From the NCBI RefSeq assembly GCF_004784465.1, contig NZ_SRRU01000001.1:62001-126000 (forward strand): 64,000 nucleotides of DNA. Reading direction: 5' to 3'. Below are positions 17,427 to 30,170 of this stretch, in pieces. The translations under genes and the position numbers were made by a program. Numbering within the stretch: position 1 is the stretch's first letter; every line of letters starts with the position of its first letter. The stretch comes from Streptomyces griseoluteus. Its GTDB lineage: Bacteria; Actinomycetota; Actinomycetes; Streptomycetales; Streptomycetaceae. The notes below the pieces were generated by a model. It was not told where the DNA came from and did not search any database. It saw nothing but the letters and a program-made list of their open reading frames with translations.

Positions 17427-17786
17427 GTGAACGCGTACGCGCCCATCCTCGTACTGGGAGCCCTCGGGGCAGGCTTTGCGATCTTCTCCGTGGTCATGGC
17501 CGCGCTGATCGGTCCGAAGCGCTACAACCGCGCGAAGCTCGAAGCCTACGAATGCGGCATCGAGCCGACCCCCACGCCGGCCGGCGGCGGGCGCTTCCCC
17601 ATCAAGTACTACCTGACGGCGATGCTCTTCATCGTCTTCGACATCGAGATCGTCTTCCTCTACCCCTGGGCCGTCACCTTCGACGCGCTCGGGGTCTTCG
17701 GGCTCGTGGAGATGCTGCTCTTCGTGCTCACCGTCTTCGTCGCGTACGCGTACGTATGGCGGCGCGGCGGCCTGGAATGGGACTGA
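17427..17786 (+). CDS. nuoA: NADH-quinone oxidoreductase subunit A
   Basis: The first gene of a complete complex I operon. The 119-residue membrane protein has three helices and the family motif YECGIEP on the first loop, with [23 protein letters not shown] in the second helix. NuoA lies at the junction of the arm and membrane domains next to the quinone site. The GTG at 17427 follows AAGGGAGCGAGGAG. NuoB starts 14 bases after its stop. Confidence 0.97.
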   Translation: MNAYAPILVLGALGAGFAIFSVVMAALIGPKRYNRAKLEAYECGIEPTPTPAGGGRFPIKYYLTAMLFIVFDIEIVFLYPWAVTFDALGVFGLVEMLLFVLTVFVAYAYVWRRGGLEWD

Positions 17787-17800
17787 GGGGCCTTTAAGTC

Positions 17801-18355
17801 ATGGGACTCGAAGAGAAGCTGCCGAGCGGCTTTCTGCTGACCACCGTCGAACAGGCCGCGGGCTGGGTGCGCAAGGCGTCCGTCTTCCCGGCCACCTTCG
17901 GACTCGCCTGCTGCGCCATCGAGATGATGACCACCGGCGCCGGACGCTACGACCTCGCCCGCTTCGGCATGGAGGTCTTCCGCGGCTCACCGCGCCAGGC
18001 CGACCTCATGATCGTCGCGGGCCGGGTCAGCCAGAAGATGGCACCGGTGCTGCGGCAGGTCTACGACCAGATGCCCAACCCGAAGTGGGTCATCTCCATG
18101 GGCGTCTGCGCGTCCTCGGGCGGCATGTTCAACAACTACGCGATCGTCCAGGGCGTCGACCACATCGTGCCGGTCGACATCTATCTCCCCGGCTGCCCGC
18201 CCCGCCCCGAGATGCTGATGGACGCGATCCTCAAGCTCCACCAGAAGATCCAGGGCGGAAAGCTCGGCGTCAACGCCGAGGCGGCGGCCCGGGAGGCCGA
18301 GGAAGCCGCGCTGCAGGCACTGCCCACGATCGAGATGAAGGGGCTGCTGCGGTGA
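17801..18355 (+). CDS. nuoB: NADH-quinone oxidoreductase subunit B
   Basis: The 184-residue subunit binds the last iron-sulfur cluster, N2, beside the quinone site. The ligands are visible as the tandem [11 protein letters not shown], the single Cys in [11 protein letters not shown] and GCPPRPE. The C-terminus is an alanine/glutamate-rich tail of about 25 residues. The stop overlaps the GTG of nuoC by 4 bases. A second NuoB homologue is encoded at 60267-60884 and differs in this tail. Confidence 0.97.
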   Translation: MGLEEKLPSGFLLTTVEQAAGWVRKASVFPATFGLACCAIEMMTTGAGRYDLARFGMEVFRGSPRQADLMIVAGRVSQKMAPVLRQVYDQMPNPKWVISMGVCASSGGMFNNYAIVQGVDHIVPVDIYLPGCPPRPEMLMDAILKLHQKIQGGKLGVNAEAAAREAEEAALQALPTIEMKGLLR

Positions 18356-19095
18356 GCGAGGGCAACGGCACCAACGGTGTGAACCCCGAGAAGGACCTCT
18401 CCGCCTCCAACCTCCCCGGCCAGCGCGGCCAGGGGGGCGAGGAGATCCGCGTCCAGCGCGGCATGTTCGGCGCCAACAACGGCGGCGACACCTCCGGCTA
18501 CGACGGCCTGGTCCGCTCGATCCGGCTCCCCGGCGCGGCGAGCCGCCCCTACGGCGGCTGGTTCGACGAGGTCGCCGACGAGCTGGAGGGCGCGCTGGAG
18601 GAGCAGGGTCTGCTTCCGGAGAACGCCATCGAGCGCACCGTCGTCGACCGCGGCGAGCTGACCTTCCACATCGAGCGCGAGCACCTGCTCCGCGTCGCCC
18701 GCACCCTGCGCGACGACCCGGCGCTCCGCTTCGAGCTGTGCACCGGCGTCAGCGGGGTGCACTACCCGAGCGACAAGGGCCGCGAGCTGCACGCCGTCTA
18801 CCACCTGCGCTCGATCACCCACAACCGGCTGATCCGGCTGGAGGTCAGCGCCCCCGACGCCGACCCGCGCATCCCGTCCCTGGTCGCGGTCTACCCGACC
18901 AACGACTGGCACGAGCGCGAGACGTACGACTTCTTCGGGATCGTCTTCGACGGCCACCCGGCCCTCACCCGGATCATGATGCCGGACGACTGGCAGGGCC
19001 ACCCGCAGCGCAAGGACTACCCCCTCGGCGGCATCGCCGTCGAGTACAAGGGCGCCCAGATCCCGGCTCCGGACCAGCGGAGGTCGTACTCGTGA
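18352..19095 (+). CDS. nuoC: NADH-quinone oxidoreductase subunit C
   Basis: The 247-residue 30-kDa subunit of the hydrophilic arm. The family signature is clear in [16 protein letters not shown] (about 189-204) and the RKDYPLGG end motif. An N-terminal extension of about 55 polar residues ([16 protein letters not shown]) precedes the conserved domain, which begins near residue 60. The start overlaps nuoB by 4 bases and the stop overlaps nuoD, so translation is coupled. NuoC and NuoD are separate here, unlike the fused protein of E. coli. Confidence 0.96.
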   Translation: MSEGNGTNGVNPEKDLSASNLPGQRGQGGEEIRVQRGMFGANNGGDTSGYDGLVRSIRLPGAASRPYGGWFDEVADELEGALEEQGLLPENAIERTVVDRGELTFHIEREHLLRVARTLRDDPALRFELCTGVSGVHYPSDKGRELHAVYHLRSITHNRLIRLEVSAPDADPRIPSLVAVYPTNDWHERETYDFFGIVFDGHPALTRIMMPDDWQGHPQRKDYPLGGIAVEYKGAQIPAPDQRRSYS

Positions 19096-20414
19096 GCACT
19101 TCCCACGCGTCAGCGCGCGAGACCACCGAGGGGACCGTCTACACGGTCACCGGTGGCGACTGGGACGAGGTCGTCCAGTCCGCGGCCAAGGCGGACGACG
19201 AGCGCATCGTCGTCAACATGGGTCCGCAGCACCCGTCCACCCACGGAGTGCTCCGGCTCATCCTGGAGATCGAGGGCGAGACGGTCACCGAGGCCCGCTG
19301 CGGCATCGGCTATCTGCACACCGGCATCGAGAAGAACCTCGAGTACCGCACCTGGACGCAGGGCACCACCTTCGTCACGCGGATGGACTACCTGACGTCC
19401 TTCTTCAACGAGACCGCCTACTGCCTCGCCGTCGAGAAGCTGCTCGGCATCGAGGACCAGATCACCGAGCGGACCGACATCATCCGGGTGCTCCTGATGG
19501 AGCTGAACCGGCTGTCGTCGCACCTGGTGTGCATCGCCACCGGCGGCATGGAGCTGGGCTCCACCACGATCATGATCTACGGCTTCCGCGACCGGGAGAT
19601 GATCCTCGACATCTACGAGCTGATCACCGGCCTGCGCATGAACCACGCGTACATCCGCCCCGGCGGACTCGCGCAGGACCTGCCGCCGGGCGCGGTCGAC
19701 CAGATCCGCGAGTTCGTCAAGAAGATGAAGAAGAACCTCCCGGAGTACGACAAGCTGGCCACCGGGAACCCCATCTTCAAGGCCCGTATGCAGGACGTCG
19801 GCCACCTCGACCTGGCCGGCTGCATGGCGCTCGGCGCCACCGGCCCGATCCTGCGCGCCACGGGCCTGCCGCACGACCTGCGCAAGACCCAGCCGTACTG
19901 CGGTTACGAGACCTACGACTTCGACGTCCCCACCGCCGAGACCTGCGACTCCTACGGCCGCTTCCTGATCCGGCTGGAGGAGATGCGCCAGTCGCTCAGG
20001 ATCATCGAGCAGTGCCTGGACCGGCTCCAGCCGGGCCCGGTCATGGTCGCCGACAAGAAGATCGCCTGGCCCGCGCAGCTCGCGCTCGGCCCGGACGGGC
20101 TCGGCAACTCGCTGGACCACATCAAGAAGATCATGGGCACCTCCATGGAGGCCCTGATCCACCACTTCAAGCTGGTCACCGAGGGCTTCCGGGTCCCGCC
20201 GGGCCAGGCGTACGCGGCCGTCGAGTCACCCAAGGGCGAACTCGGCGTGCACGCCGTCTCCGACGGCGGCACCCGTCCCTTCCGGGTCCATTTCCGCGAC
20301 CCGTCCTTCACCAATCTCCAGGCCATGGCGGCGATGTGCGAGGGCGGCCAGGTCGCCGACGTCATCGTGGCCGTGGCGTCCATCGACCCCGTGATGGGAG
20401 GCGTCGACCGGTGA
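19092..20414 (+). CDS. nuoD: NADH-quinone oxidoreductase subunit D
   Basis: The 440-residue 49-kDa subunit forms most of the quinone pocket with NuoB. Characteristic segments are [14 protein letters not shown] (about 38-51), with the quinone-proximal histidine, [10 protein letters not shown], and the C-terminal [13 protein letters not shown] and [10 protein letters not shown]. The GTG at 19092 overlaps the nuoC stop. This is the only nuoD in the window; the second nuo cluster does not encode one, so this protein may serve both complexes. Confidence 0.97.
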   Translation: MSTSHASARETTEGTVYTVTGGDWDEVVQSAAKADDERIVVNMGPQHPSTHGVLRLILEIEGETVTEARCGIGYLHTGIEKNLEYRTWTQGTTFVTRMDYLTSFFNETAYCLAVEKLLGIEDQITERTDIIRVLLMELNRLSSHLVCIATGGMELGSTTIMIYGFRDREMILDIYELITGLRMNHAYIRPGGLAQDLPPGAVDQIREFVKKMKKNLPEYDKLATGNPIFKARMQDVGHLDLAGCMALGATGPILRATGLPHDLRKTQPYCGYETYDFDVPTAETCDSYGRFLIRLEEMRQSLRIIEQCLDRLQPGPVMVADKKIAWPAQLALGPDGLGNSLDHIKKIMGTSMEALIHHFKLVTEGFRVPPGQAYAAVESPKGELGVHAVSDGGTRPFRVHFRDPSFTNLQAMAAMCEGGQVADVIVAVASIDPVMGGVDR

Positions 20415-21267
20415 CCACCTCTTCTTCCGAGCGGGGCGTCGGCCTGGGCATGCCGGAACTGCCCCCGCCCGCCTACCCGGACGACGTCCGGGCCCGGCTG
20501 GAGGCGGACGCGCGCGAGGTGATCGCGCGCTACCCCGACTCCCGCTCCGCCCTGCTGCCGCTGCTGCACCTCGTGCAGTCCGAGGACGGCTACGTCACCC
20601 GGACCGGCATGAAGTTCTGCGCCGACGTGCTGGAGCTGACCACCGCCGAGGTCACCGCGGTCGCCACCTTCTACTCCATGTACCGGCGCCGCCCCTCCGG
20701 CGACTACCAGGTGGGCGTCTGCACCAACACGCTGTGCGCGGTCATGGGCGGCGACGCCATCTTCGAGACCCTCCAGGAGCACCTGGGCGTCGGCAACGGC
20801 GAGACCACCGGCGACGGCAAGGTCACCCTGGAGCACATCGAGTGCAACGCGGCCTGCGACTACGCGCCGGTGGTGATGGTCAACTGGGAGTTCTTCGACA
20901 ACCAGACCCCGGCCAGCGCCACCCGCCTCGTCGACGACCTGCGCGCCGGGCAGAGCGTGGAGCCCACGCGCGGCGCCCGGCTGTGCACCTTCAAGGAGAC
21001 CGCCCGCATCCTGGCCGGCTTCCCCGACGAGCGCCCCGGCGCCGTCGAGGAGGGCGGCAGCGCGGGCCACGCCTCCCTGGTCGGCCTCCGCCTGGCCAAG
21101 GGCGAGACCCAGCCCGCGCGCGTGGTCCACCCGCGCGACGCGGCCCCGCGCGAGGAGCCGGTGCACGAGCCCTCGCCCACCGAGCGGCTCAGCGCCCACG
21201 ACCCGGTCGACACCTCGGCCTCCGACCCGGCGCACCCGTCCGGCCCGACCGCAGAGGAGGGGGAGTG

Positions 21268-21268
<1 letters not shown>
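20411..21268 (+). CDS. nuoE: NADH-quinone oxidoreductase subunit E
   Basis: The 285-residue 24-kDa subunit binds a [2Fe-2S] cluster in the NADH module. The four cysteines are seen in VCTNTLCAV and [10 protein letters not shown]. The conserved part ends near residue 190; the rest is an acidic, proline-rich extension of about 95 residues ([13 protein letters not shown]) not present in the shorter E. coli protein. Start and stop both overlap neighbours (GTGA and GTGATG arrangements). Confidence 0.96.
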
Positions 21269-22613
<1,345 letters not shown>

Positions 22614-22617
<4 letters not shown>

Positions 22618-25118
22618 CCGTGACCACCAGTGCCCTCTCAGGCGGGGGGCAGGCGGCGGTCCCGCCGGAGGACCTCGTCTCGCTGACGATCGACGGCATC
22701 GAGATCAGCGTGCCCAAGGGCACCCTGGTCATCCGGGCCGCCGAGCAGCTCGGCATCGAGATCCCGCGCTTCTGCGACCACCCCCTGCTGGACCCGGCCG
22801 GCGCCTGCCGCCAGTGCATCGTGGAGGTGGAGGGCCAGCGCAAGCCGATGGCGTCCTGCACCATCACCTGCACCGACGGCATGGTGGTGAAGACCCAGCT
22901 CACCTCGCCGGTCGCCGAGAAGGCGCAGCACGGGGTGATGGAGCTGCTGCTCATCAACCACCCGCTGGACTGCCCGGTCTGCGACAAGGGCGGCGAGTGC
23001 CCGCTGCAGAACCAGGCCATGTCGCACGGCAACGCCGAGTCCCGCTTCGAGGGCCGCAAGCGCACCTACGCCAAGCCGGTGCCCATCTCCACCCAGGTGC
23101 TGCTCGACCGCGAGCGGTGCGTGCTGTGCGCCCGCTGCACCCGGTTCTCCAACCAGGTGGCGGGCGACCCGATGATCGAGCTGATCGAGCGGGGCGCGCT
23201 CCAGCAGGTCGGCACCGGAGAGGGCGACCCGTTCGAGTCGTACTTCTCCGGCAACACCATCCAGATCTGCCCGGTGGGCGCGCTCACCTCGGCCGCCTAC
23301 CGGTTCCGCTCGCGCCCCTTCGACCTCATCTCCTCGCCGTCGGTGTGCGAGCACTGCTCGGGCGGCTGCGCCACCCGTACCGACCACCGGCGCGGCAAGG
23401 TCATGCGGCGGCTCGCCGCCAACGACCCGGAGGTCAACGAGGACTGGGTCTGCGACAAGGGCCGGTTCGCCTTCCGCTACGCCCAGCTGCGCGACCGGCT
23501 CGACACCCCGCTGGTCCGCAACGCCGAGGGCGTGCTGGAGCCCGCCTCCTGGCCGGAGGCGCTGGACGCGGCCGCGCGGGGCCTCGGCGCCGCCCGCTCC
23601 CGCGCCGGCGTGCTCACCGGGGGTCGGCTGACGGTCGAGGACGCGTACGCGTACAGCAAGTTCGCGCGAGTGGCGCTCGACACCAACGACATCGACTTCC
23701 GCGCCCGCGTGCACAGCGGCGAGGAGGCCGACTTCCTGGCCGCCCGGGTGGCCGGCCGGGGCCGCGACCTCGACGGCACCGGGGTCACCTACACCGCGCT
23801 GGAGCAGGCGCCCGCCGTGCTGCTGGTCGGGTTCGAGGCCGAGGAGGAGGCGCCCGGCGTCTTCCTGCGGCTGCGCAAGGCGTGGCGCAAGCGCGGCCAG
23901 AAGGTGTACTCCCTGGCCACGCACGCCACCCGGGGCCTGACCAAGGCGGGCGGCACGCTGCTGCCGGCCGCGCCCGGCACCGAGCCCGAGTGGCTGGACG
24001 CGCTGGCCGGCGGGGTCGGCCTGGAGGACGCCGGCACCGAGGCGGCCGAGGCGCTGCGCGCCGAAGGCGCCGTGATCGTGGTCGGCGAGCGGCTCGCGGG
24101 CGTCGCGGGCGGCCTGACCGCCGCCACGCGCGCGGCGGCCGCGACCGGCGCCCGCCTGGTGTGGATTCCCCGGCGGGCGGGGGAGCGCGGCGCCGTCGAG
24201 GCGGGCGCGCTGCCCTCGCTGCTGCCGGGCGGCCGTCCGGCCACGGACCCGCGCGCGCGGGAGGAGGTCGCCGCCGCCTGGGGGCTGGCCGAGCTCCCCG
24301 CCCGCTACGGCCGCGACACCCAGCAGATCGTGGAGGCCGCCGCCACCGGCGAGCTGTCCGCGCTGCTCGTCGCCGGGGTGGAGGTCGCCGACCTGCCCGA
24401 CCCGGCACGTGCGCGTGAGGCGCTCGACAGCGTCGGCTTCCTGGTCTCGCTGGAGCTGCGGCCCAGCGAGGTCACCGAGCGCGCCGACGTGGTGCTGCCG
24501 GTCGCGGCGGTGGTCGAGAAGACGGGCACCTTCCTCAACTGGGAGGGCCGGGTCCGCTTCTTCGAGGCCGCGCTCAAGCCCGACCAGATGGCCCGCCGTC
24601 TCGCCCCGGCCGACGCCCGCGTCCTGCAGATGCTGGCCGACGCCATGGACGTCCACCTGGGCCTGCCGGACCTGCGCACCGCCCGCGCGGAGATCGACCG
24701 GCTCGGCGGCTGGACCGGGGCCACGGCCGCCGACCCGCTGCACAGCGGGGCCGCGCTGCCCCGCCCGGCGGCCGGGGAGGCCGTGCTCGCCGGACACCGG
24801 CTCCTGCTCGACCTCGGCGTCCTCCAGCAGGGCGACGAGGCGCTGGCCGGCACCCGGCACGCCGCCCACGCGCGCGTGTCCGCGGCGACAGCCGCCGAGG
24901 CGGGCGTCAAGGACGGCGACACGCTCGCCGTCACCGGCCCCGCCGGGACGACCGAATTCCCGTTGGAGATCACGGAGATGCCCGACCGGGTGGTCTGGCT
25001 CCCCCTGGACTCGGCCGGCCGGGGCGTCGCCTCCGACACCGGGGCCCGGCCCGGCTCCCTCGTCCGTATCGGCCCGGCGGTGCACGCCGACGAGGCCCCC
25101 AAGGAGGTTCGAGGATGA
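22614..25118 (+). CDS. nuoG: NADH-quinone oxidoreductase subunit G
   Basis: The 834-residue subunit carries several clusters. The [2Fe-2S] ligands are C54, C65 and C68, with a further Cys after; [13 protein letters not shown] and [10 protein letters not shown] give the His/Cys and Cys clusters. The extra N7 cluster is also predicted (C245, C248 and C252 in CEHCSGGC, with a later Cys in WVCDKG). The C-terminal two thirds is a molybdopterin-oxidoreductase-like domain with no apparent cofactor use. The ATG overlaps nuoF by 4 bases and the stop overlaps nuoH. Confidence 0.96.
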
Positions 25119-26476
25119 GCCCGTTCCTCGCCGCTGAAGACCTCTCGCTGTTCGGCCGCGACCCGTGGTGGCTGGTCGTCGTCAAGGCGGTGTTCTGCTT
25201 CGCGTTCCTGATGCTGACGGTGCTGCTGTCCATCGTCTGGGAGCGCAAGGTCGTCGCCTGGATGCAGTTGCGCATCGGCCCCAACCGGCACGGCCCCTGG
25301 GGCATGCTCCAGTCGCTCGCCGACGGCGTGAAGCTGATGCTCAAGGAGGACGTCGTCGTCAAGCGCGCGGACAAGGTGATCTACGTCCTCGCGCCGATCG
25401 TCGCCGCCATCCCGGCCTGCATGGCGATCGCGGTCATCCCGTTCGGCCCGGCCGGCAACGAGATCTCGATCTTCGGCCACCGCACCACGATGCAGCTCAC
25501 CGACCTGCCGATCGCGATGCTGTACATCCTGGCCGTCGCCTCGGTCGGCATCTACGGCATCGTGCTGGCCGGCTGGAGCAGCGGCTCGACCTACCCGCTC
25601 CTGGGCGGTCTGCGCTCCTGCGCGCAGATGATCTCGTACGAGATCGCCATGGGCGCCGCGTTCGCCTCGGTGTTCCTGTACTCGGGGTCGATGTCGACCT
25701 CCGCCATCGTGGAACAGCAGCACGACCGCTGGTACATCCTGCTGCTGCCGGTCTCCTTCGTCCTCTACGTCATCACGATGGTGGGCGAGACCAACCGCGC
25801 CCCCTTCGACATGCCGGAGTCCGAGGGCGACCTGGTCGGCGGTTTCAACACCGAGTACTCGTCGATCAAGTTCGCGCTGTTCATGCTCGCCGAGTACATG
25901 AACATGGTGACGGTGTCGGCGGTGACGGCCACCCTCTTCCTCGGCGGCTGGCGGGCCCCCTGGCCCATCAGCACCTTCTGGGAGGGCGCCAACCACGGCT
26001 GGTGGCCGATGCTCTGGTTCGTCATCAAGGTCCAGCTCCTGCTGTTCTTCTTCATCTGGCTGCGCGGCACGCTCCCCCGCGTCCGCTACGACCAGCTCAT
26101 GAAGCTCGGCTGGAAGGTCCTGATCCCGGTCTCGGTGGTCTGGCTGATGCTGGTGGCGACCGTGCGGGTGCTGCGCAACGAGAACTACGACTTCGCCGAC
26201 ATCGCGCTCTACGTCGGCGGCGGTGTGCTCGCCCTGCTGCTGATCTCCTTCGTCGCCGACATGTTCCGCGACAAGGCCAAGACGGCCGAACAGCAGGCCC
26301 CGCAGCCCGCGTTCGATCCGCTGGCGGGCGGTTTCCCCGTACCGCCGCTGCCCGGACAGCAGTTGCCCGCGGTGCCCAGGCGCCGTCCGCGCCAGGAGCG
26401 GGAGCTGATTGTCAGTGGTGGAGTGGACACTGTCAGTGACGGAACTTCGGATGGAAAGGAGGCGTCCGATGGCTGA
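25115..26476 (+). CDS. nuoH: NADH-quinone oxidoreductase subunit H
   Basis: The 453-residue membrane subunit lines the quinone channel and joins the two arms. Eight or so helices are visible, with family segments [17 protein letters not shown] (about 46-62), [20 protein letters not shown] (about 226-245), and the terminal [17 protein letters not shown]-terminal cytoplasmic tail of about 60 residues rich in Pro and Arg extends beyond the usual end. The stop overlaps the ATG of nuoI by 8 bases. Confidence 0.96.
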   Translation: MSPFLAAEDLSLFGRDPWWLVVVKAVFCFAFLMLTVLLSIVWERKVVAWMQLRIGPNRHGPWGMLQSLADGVKLMLKEDVVVKRADKVIYVLAPIVAAIPACMAIAVIPFGPAGNEISIFGHRTTMQLTDLPIAMLYILAVASVGIYGIVLAGWSSGSTYPLLGGLRSCAQMISYEIAMGAAFASVFLYSGSMSTSAIVEQQHDRWYILLLPVSFVLYVITMVGETNRAPFDMPESEGDLVGGFNTEYSSIKFALFMLAEYMNMVTVSAVTATLFLGGWRAPWPISTFWEGANHGWWPMLWFVIKVQLLLFFFIWLRGTLPRVRYDQLMKLGWKVLIPVSVVWLMLVATVRVLRNENYDFADIALYVGGGVLALLLISFVADMFRDKAKTAEQQAPQPAFDPLAGGFPVPPLPGQQLPAVPRRRPRQERELIVSGGVDTVSDGTSDGKEASDG

Positions 26477-27068
26477 GGAGCCCAAGGAGACCGCACCCGG
26501 TTTCCAGAATCCCGTGGCCGGCTTCGCCGTGACCTTCAAGGCCATGTTCAAGAAGCGGCTGACCGAGCAGTACCCGGAGCAGAAGAAGACCACCGCTCCC
26601 CGCTTCCACGGACGGCACCAGCTCAACCGCCATCCGGACGGCCTGGAGAAGTGCGTCGGCTGCGAGCTGTGCGCCTGGGCCTGCCCCGCCGACGCCATCT
26701 ATGTCGAGGGCGCCGACAACACCGACGAGGAGCGCTACTCGCCGGGCGAGCGGTACGGCCGCGTCTACCAGATCAACTACGCCCGCTGCATCCTGTGCGG
26801 CCTGTGCATCGAGGCGTGCCCAACCCGCGCGCTCACGATGACCAACGAGTTCGAGCTGGCCGACTCCAGCCGGGCCAACCTCATCTACACCAAGGAGCAG
26901 TTGCTCGCCGGTCTGGACGAGGGCATGGTCGACACCCCGCACGCGATCTTCCCCGGCACCGACGAACAGGACTACTACCGGGGCCTGGTGACCGAGGCCG
27001 CCCCCGGCACGGTCCGCCAGGTGGCCACCTCCAAGGGCGAGAAGCCCGAAGAGGGGGTGGAGGCATGA
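26469..27068 (+). CDS. nuoI: NADH-quinone oxidoreductase subunit I
   Basis: The 199-residue ferredoxin-like subunit passes electrons to NuoB. It has both [4Fe-4S] motifs, [12 protein letters not shown] (about 62-73) and [12 protein letters not shown] (about 106-117). The start overlaps nuoH by 8 bases and the stop overlaps nuoJ by 4. A second copy in the window (63144-63734) has the same two motifs but a different, coiled-coil-like tail. Confidence 0.97.
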   Translation: MAEEPKETAPGFQNPVAGFAVTFKAMFKKRLTEQYPEQKKTTAPRFHGRHQLNRHPDGLEKCVGCELCAWACPADAIYVEGADNTDEERYSPGERYGRVYQINYARCILCGLCIEACPTRALTMTNEFELADSSRANLIYTKEQLLAGLDEGMVDTPHAIFPGTDEQDYYRGLVTEAAPGTVRQVATSKGEKPEEGVEA

Positions 27069-27907
27069 GCACACAGCTCGCCGCCTACTCCACTTCCACC
27101 GGAGAAGCGGTCCAGTTCTGGATTCTCGGCAGCGTCGCCGTGATCGGCGCCCTGTGCACCGTCCTCATGCGGCGCGCGGTGCACAGCGCGCTCTGTCTCG
27201 CCGGGACCATGATCGTCCTGGCGGTGTTCTACCTCGCCAACGGCGCCTATTTCCTGGGGGTCGTGCAGATCGTCGTCTACACCGGCGCGATCATGATGCT
27301 CTTCCTCTTCGTGGTGATGCTCGTCGGCGTGACCGCCGCGGACTCCCTGAAGGAGACCATCAGGGGCCAGCGCTGGCTGGCCCTGCTCTGCGGGCTCGGC
27401 TTCGGCGTCCTGCTGCTGGGCGGCATCGCCCACGCCTCGCTCACCCAGTTCAACGGCACCGGCCAGGCCAACGCGGGCGGCAACGTGGAGGGCCTGGCGA
27501 CCCTCATCTTCACTAAGTACGTCTTCGCCTTCGAGCTGACCGGCGCCCTGCTGATCACCGCCGCGATCGGCGCCATGGTGCTCACCCACCGCGAGCGCAC
27601 CGAGCGGGCCAAGACCCAGCGCGAGCTGGCGGCCGAGCGGGTCCGCGAGGGCAAGCACGTACCGCCGCTGCCCGCCCCCGGCGTCTACGCCCGGCACAAC
27701 GCGGTGGACATCGCGGGCCTGCTGCCCGACGGCACCCCCGCCGAGCTGAGCGTCAGCCGGACGCTGCGCGAACGCGGTCAGATCCGGGACGTCTCCGCCC
27801 AGGCCCTCGGCGACCTCAAGGCGCTGGAACAGCGCGCGGAGGAACGCCTGGAGCGCACGGAGAACACCCCGGCCACCTTCAAGCGGACGGAGGACGCGGC
27901 GCAGTGA
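27065..27907 (+). CDS. nuoJ: NADH-quinone oxidoreductase subunit J
   Basis: The 280-residue membrane subunit has five helices in its first 180 residues, with the family segment [20 protein letters not shown] (about 68-87) that forms the pi-bulged helix. The remaining 100 residues are an unusual cytoplasmic tail rich in Arg, Glu and Leu ([18 protein letters not shown]), longer than in enteric NuoJ. Its ATG and stop both overlap neighbouring genes by 4 bases. Confidence 0.95.
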   Translation: MSTQLAAYSTSTGEAVQFWILGSVAVIGALCTVLMRRAVHSALCLAGTMIVLAVFYLANGAYFLGVVQIVVYTGAIMMLFLFVVMLVGVTAADSLKETIRGQRWLALLCGLGFGVLLLGGIAHASLTQFNGTGQANAGGNVEGLATLIFTKYVFAFELTGALLITAAIGAMVLTHRERTERAKTQRELAAERVREGKHVPPLPAPGVYARHNAVDIAGLLPDGTPAELSVSRTLRERGQIRDVSAQALGDLKALEQRAEERLERTENTPATFKRTEDAAQ

Positions 27908-28203
27908 ACCCCGTCAACTACCTCTATCTCGCGGCCCTGTTGTTCACCATCGGCGCCACCGGCGTGCTGATCCGGCGGAACGCGATCGTGGTGTTCATGT
28001 GCGTGGAGCTGATGCTCAACGCCTGCAACCTCGCCTTCGTCACCTTCTCCCGGATGCACGGCAACCTCGACGGCCAGATCATCGCGTTCTTCACGATGGT
28101 CGTCGCCGCCGCGGAGGTCGTGGTGGGCCTGGCGATCATCGTGTCGCTGTTCCGCACCCGCCACTCGGCCTCGGTCGACGACGCCAGCCTGATGAAGCTG
28201 TAA
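27904..28203 (+). CDS. nuoK: NADH-quinone oxidoreductase subunit K
   Basis: A 99-residue, three-helix antiporter-like subunit of exactly the usual size. The conserved glutamates lie in MCVELMLNA (second helix, E36) and [10 protein letters not shown] (third helix, about E72), both needed for proton movement in the family. The GTG overlaps the nuoJ stop. NuoL begins 15 bases downstream. Confidence 0.97.
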   Translation: MNPVNYLYLAALLFTIGATGVLIRRNAIVVFMCVELMLNACNLAFVTFSRMHGNLDGQIIAFFTMVVAAAEVVVGLAIIVSLFRTRHSASVDDASLMKL

Positions 28204-28218
28204 GGGGTCGGAAGAATC

Positions 28219-30165
28219 GTGGAGAACCTGATCGCGCTGCTCATCGCGGCGCCCCTGCTCGGAGCCGTCGTGCTCCTGCTCGGCGGCCGGCGCCTCGACG
28301 CCGTCGGCCACTGGGTCGGCACCCTGCTGTCGACCGCCTCCTTCGTCGTCGGCCTGGTCCTGTTCGCCGGGCTGCTCGGCAAGGACGCCGAACACCGCAC
28401 CTGGACCCAGCACCTGTGGAGCTGGATCCCGGTCGGTGACTTCCAGGCCGACGTCACGCTGCGGCTCGACCAGCTGTCGATGACGTTCGTGCTGCTGATC
28501 ACCGGGGTCGGCTCGCTGATCCATCTGTACTCCATCGGGTACATGGAGCACGACGAGCGGCGCCGCCGCTTCTTCGGCTACCTCAACCTGTTCCTCGCGG
28601 CGATGCTCCTGCTGGTCCTCGCCGACAACTACCTGCTGCTGTACGTCGGCTGGGAGGGCGTGGGCCTCGCCTCGTACCTGCTGATCGGCTTCTGGCAGCA
28701 CAAGCCCAGCGCCGCGACCGCCGCGAAGAAGGCGTTCCTGGTCAACCGGGTCGGCGACGTGGGCCTGTCCATCGCCATCATGCTGATGTTCACCACCTTC
28801 GGCACCTTCGCCTTCGGCCCGGTGCTGGAGCACGCGGGCGACGCGTCCGAGGGCCGGCTCACCGCGATCGGCCTGATGCTGCTGCTCGCCGCGTGCGGCA
28901 AGTCCGCCCAGGTGCCGCTCCAGTCCTGGCTCGGGGACGCGATGGAGGGCCCGACCCCGGTCTCGGCCCTGATCCACGCGGCCACCATGGTCACGGCGGG
29001 CGTCTATCTCATCGTCCGCTCCGCCGCGATCTTCAACGGCGCGCCGGACGCGCAGCTCGTGGTCACCGTCGTCGGCGGGGTCACGCTGCTGTTCGGTGCG
29101 ATCGTCGGTTGCGCCAAGGACGACATCAAGAAGGCGCTGGCCGGCTCGACCATGTCGCAGATCGGCTACATGGTCCTCGCGGCCGGCCTCGGCCCGATCG
29201 GGTACGTCTTCGCGATCATGCACCTGGTCACCCACGGCTTCTTCAAGGCCGGGCTGTTCCTCGGCGCCGGTTCGGTGATGCACGGCATGAACGACGAGGT
29301 CGACATGCGCAAGTACGGCGGCCTGCGGAAGTACATGCCGATCACCTTCGTCACCTTCGGCCTCGGCTACCTCGCGATCATCGGCTTCCCGGGTCTGTCC
29401 GGCTTCTTCTCCAAGGACAAGATCATCGAGGCGGCCTTCGCCAAGGGCGGCGCCGAGGGCTGGATTCTGGGCGGGGTGGCCCTGCTGGGCGCGGCGATCA
29501 CCGCCTTCTACATGACCCGCGTGATGCTGATGACGTTCTTCGGCGAACCCCGCTGGAAGAACCAGCCGACCAAGTCCCCCGAGGCCCCGAGCGCCGAACC
29601 CGCCGCCGAGCACCAGGGCGCGCACGGTGAGCCGCACCCGCACGAGTCCCCGCGGACCATGACGATCCCGATGATCGTGCTGGCCGTCGGTTCGGTGGCC
29701 GGGGGTGCCTTCTTCGACGTGGGTGACCGCTTCCTGCACTGGCTGGAGCCGGTCACCGGGCACAGCGAGGGCCACTCCCCGCTGAGCGCGCTCACCGTCA
29801 CCGGCGCCACCATGGTCTGCCTGGTCCTCGGCGTGGGCCTGGCCTGGGCGCAGTACGGCCGCAAGCCCGTACCCGCGCACGCCCCGCGCGGCTCCGTGCT
29901 CACCCGCGCCGCCCGGCGCGACCTCTACCAGGACGACTTCAACCATGTCGTGCTGGTGCGCGGCGGCGAGCATCTGACGCGCTCGCTGGTCTATGTCGAC
30001 CACACCCTGGTCGACGGTGTCGTCAACGGCTCGGCGGCCGGTTTCGGCGGCCTGTCCGGGCGGCTGCGCCGTGTCCAGAACGGCTTCGCCCGCTCCTACG
30101 CGGTCTCGATGTTCGGCGGCGCGGCCCTCCTGGTCGCCGCGACGCTGCTGATGAGGGCGGTCTGA
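28219..30165 (+). CDS. nuoL: NADH-quinone oxidoreductase subunit L
   Basis: The 648-residue Mrp-antiporter-like proton channel subunit. It has 14 or more helices, the [16 protein letters not shown] segment with the key glutamate (about 142-157), [12 protein letters not shown] (about 253-264), and the long amphipathic lateral helix region at the C-terminus. A His-rich loop ([13 protein letters not shown], about 467-479) between helices is typical of actinobacterial NuoL. GTG start with a GGGGTCGGAAG region upstream. Confidence 0.96.
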   Translation: MENLIALLIAAPLLGAVVLLLGGRRLDAVGHWVGTLLSTASFVVGLVLFAGLLGKDAEHRTWTQHLWSWIPVGDFQADVTLRLDQLSMTFVLLITGVGSLIHLYSIGYMEHDERRRRFFGYLNLFLAAMLLLVLADNYLLLYVGWEGVGLASYLLIGFWQHKPSAATAAKKAFLVNRVGDVGLSIAIMLMFTTFGTFAFGPVLEHAGDASEGRLTAIGLMLLLAACGKSAQVPLQSWLGDAMEGPTPVSALIHAATMVTAGVYLIVRSAAIFNGAPDAQLVVTVVGGVTLLFGAIVGCAKDDIKKALAGSTMSQIGYMVLAAGLGPIGYVFAIMHLVTHGFFKAGLFLGAGSVMHGMNDEVDMRKYGGLRKYMPITFVTFGLGYLAIIGFPGLSGFFSKDKIIEAAFAKGGAEGWILGGVALLGAAITAFYMTRVMLMTFFGEPRWKNQPTKSPEAPSAEPAAEHQGAHGEPHPHESPRTMTIPMIVLAVGSVAGGAFFDVGDRFLHWLEPVTGHSEGHSPLSALTVTGATMVCLVLGVGLAWAQYGRKPVPAHAPRGSVLTRAARRDLYQDDFNHVVLVRGGEHLTRSLVYVDHTLVDGVVNGSAAGFGGLSGRLRRVQNGFARSYAVSMFGGAALLVAATLLMRAV

Positions 30166-30170
30166 TACCG

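Noticed and set aside
22638..25085. 815-codon minus-strand frame opposite nuoG
   Set aside because: Shadow of nuoG; low-complexity Arg/Gly/Val composition and no motif.
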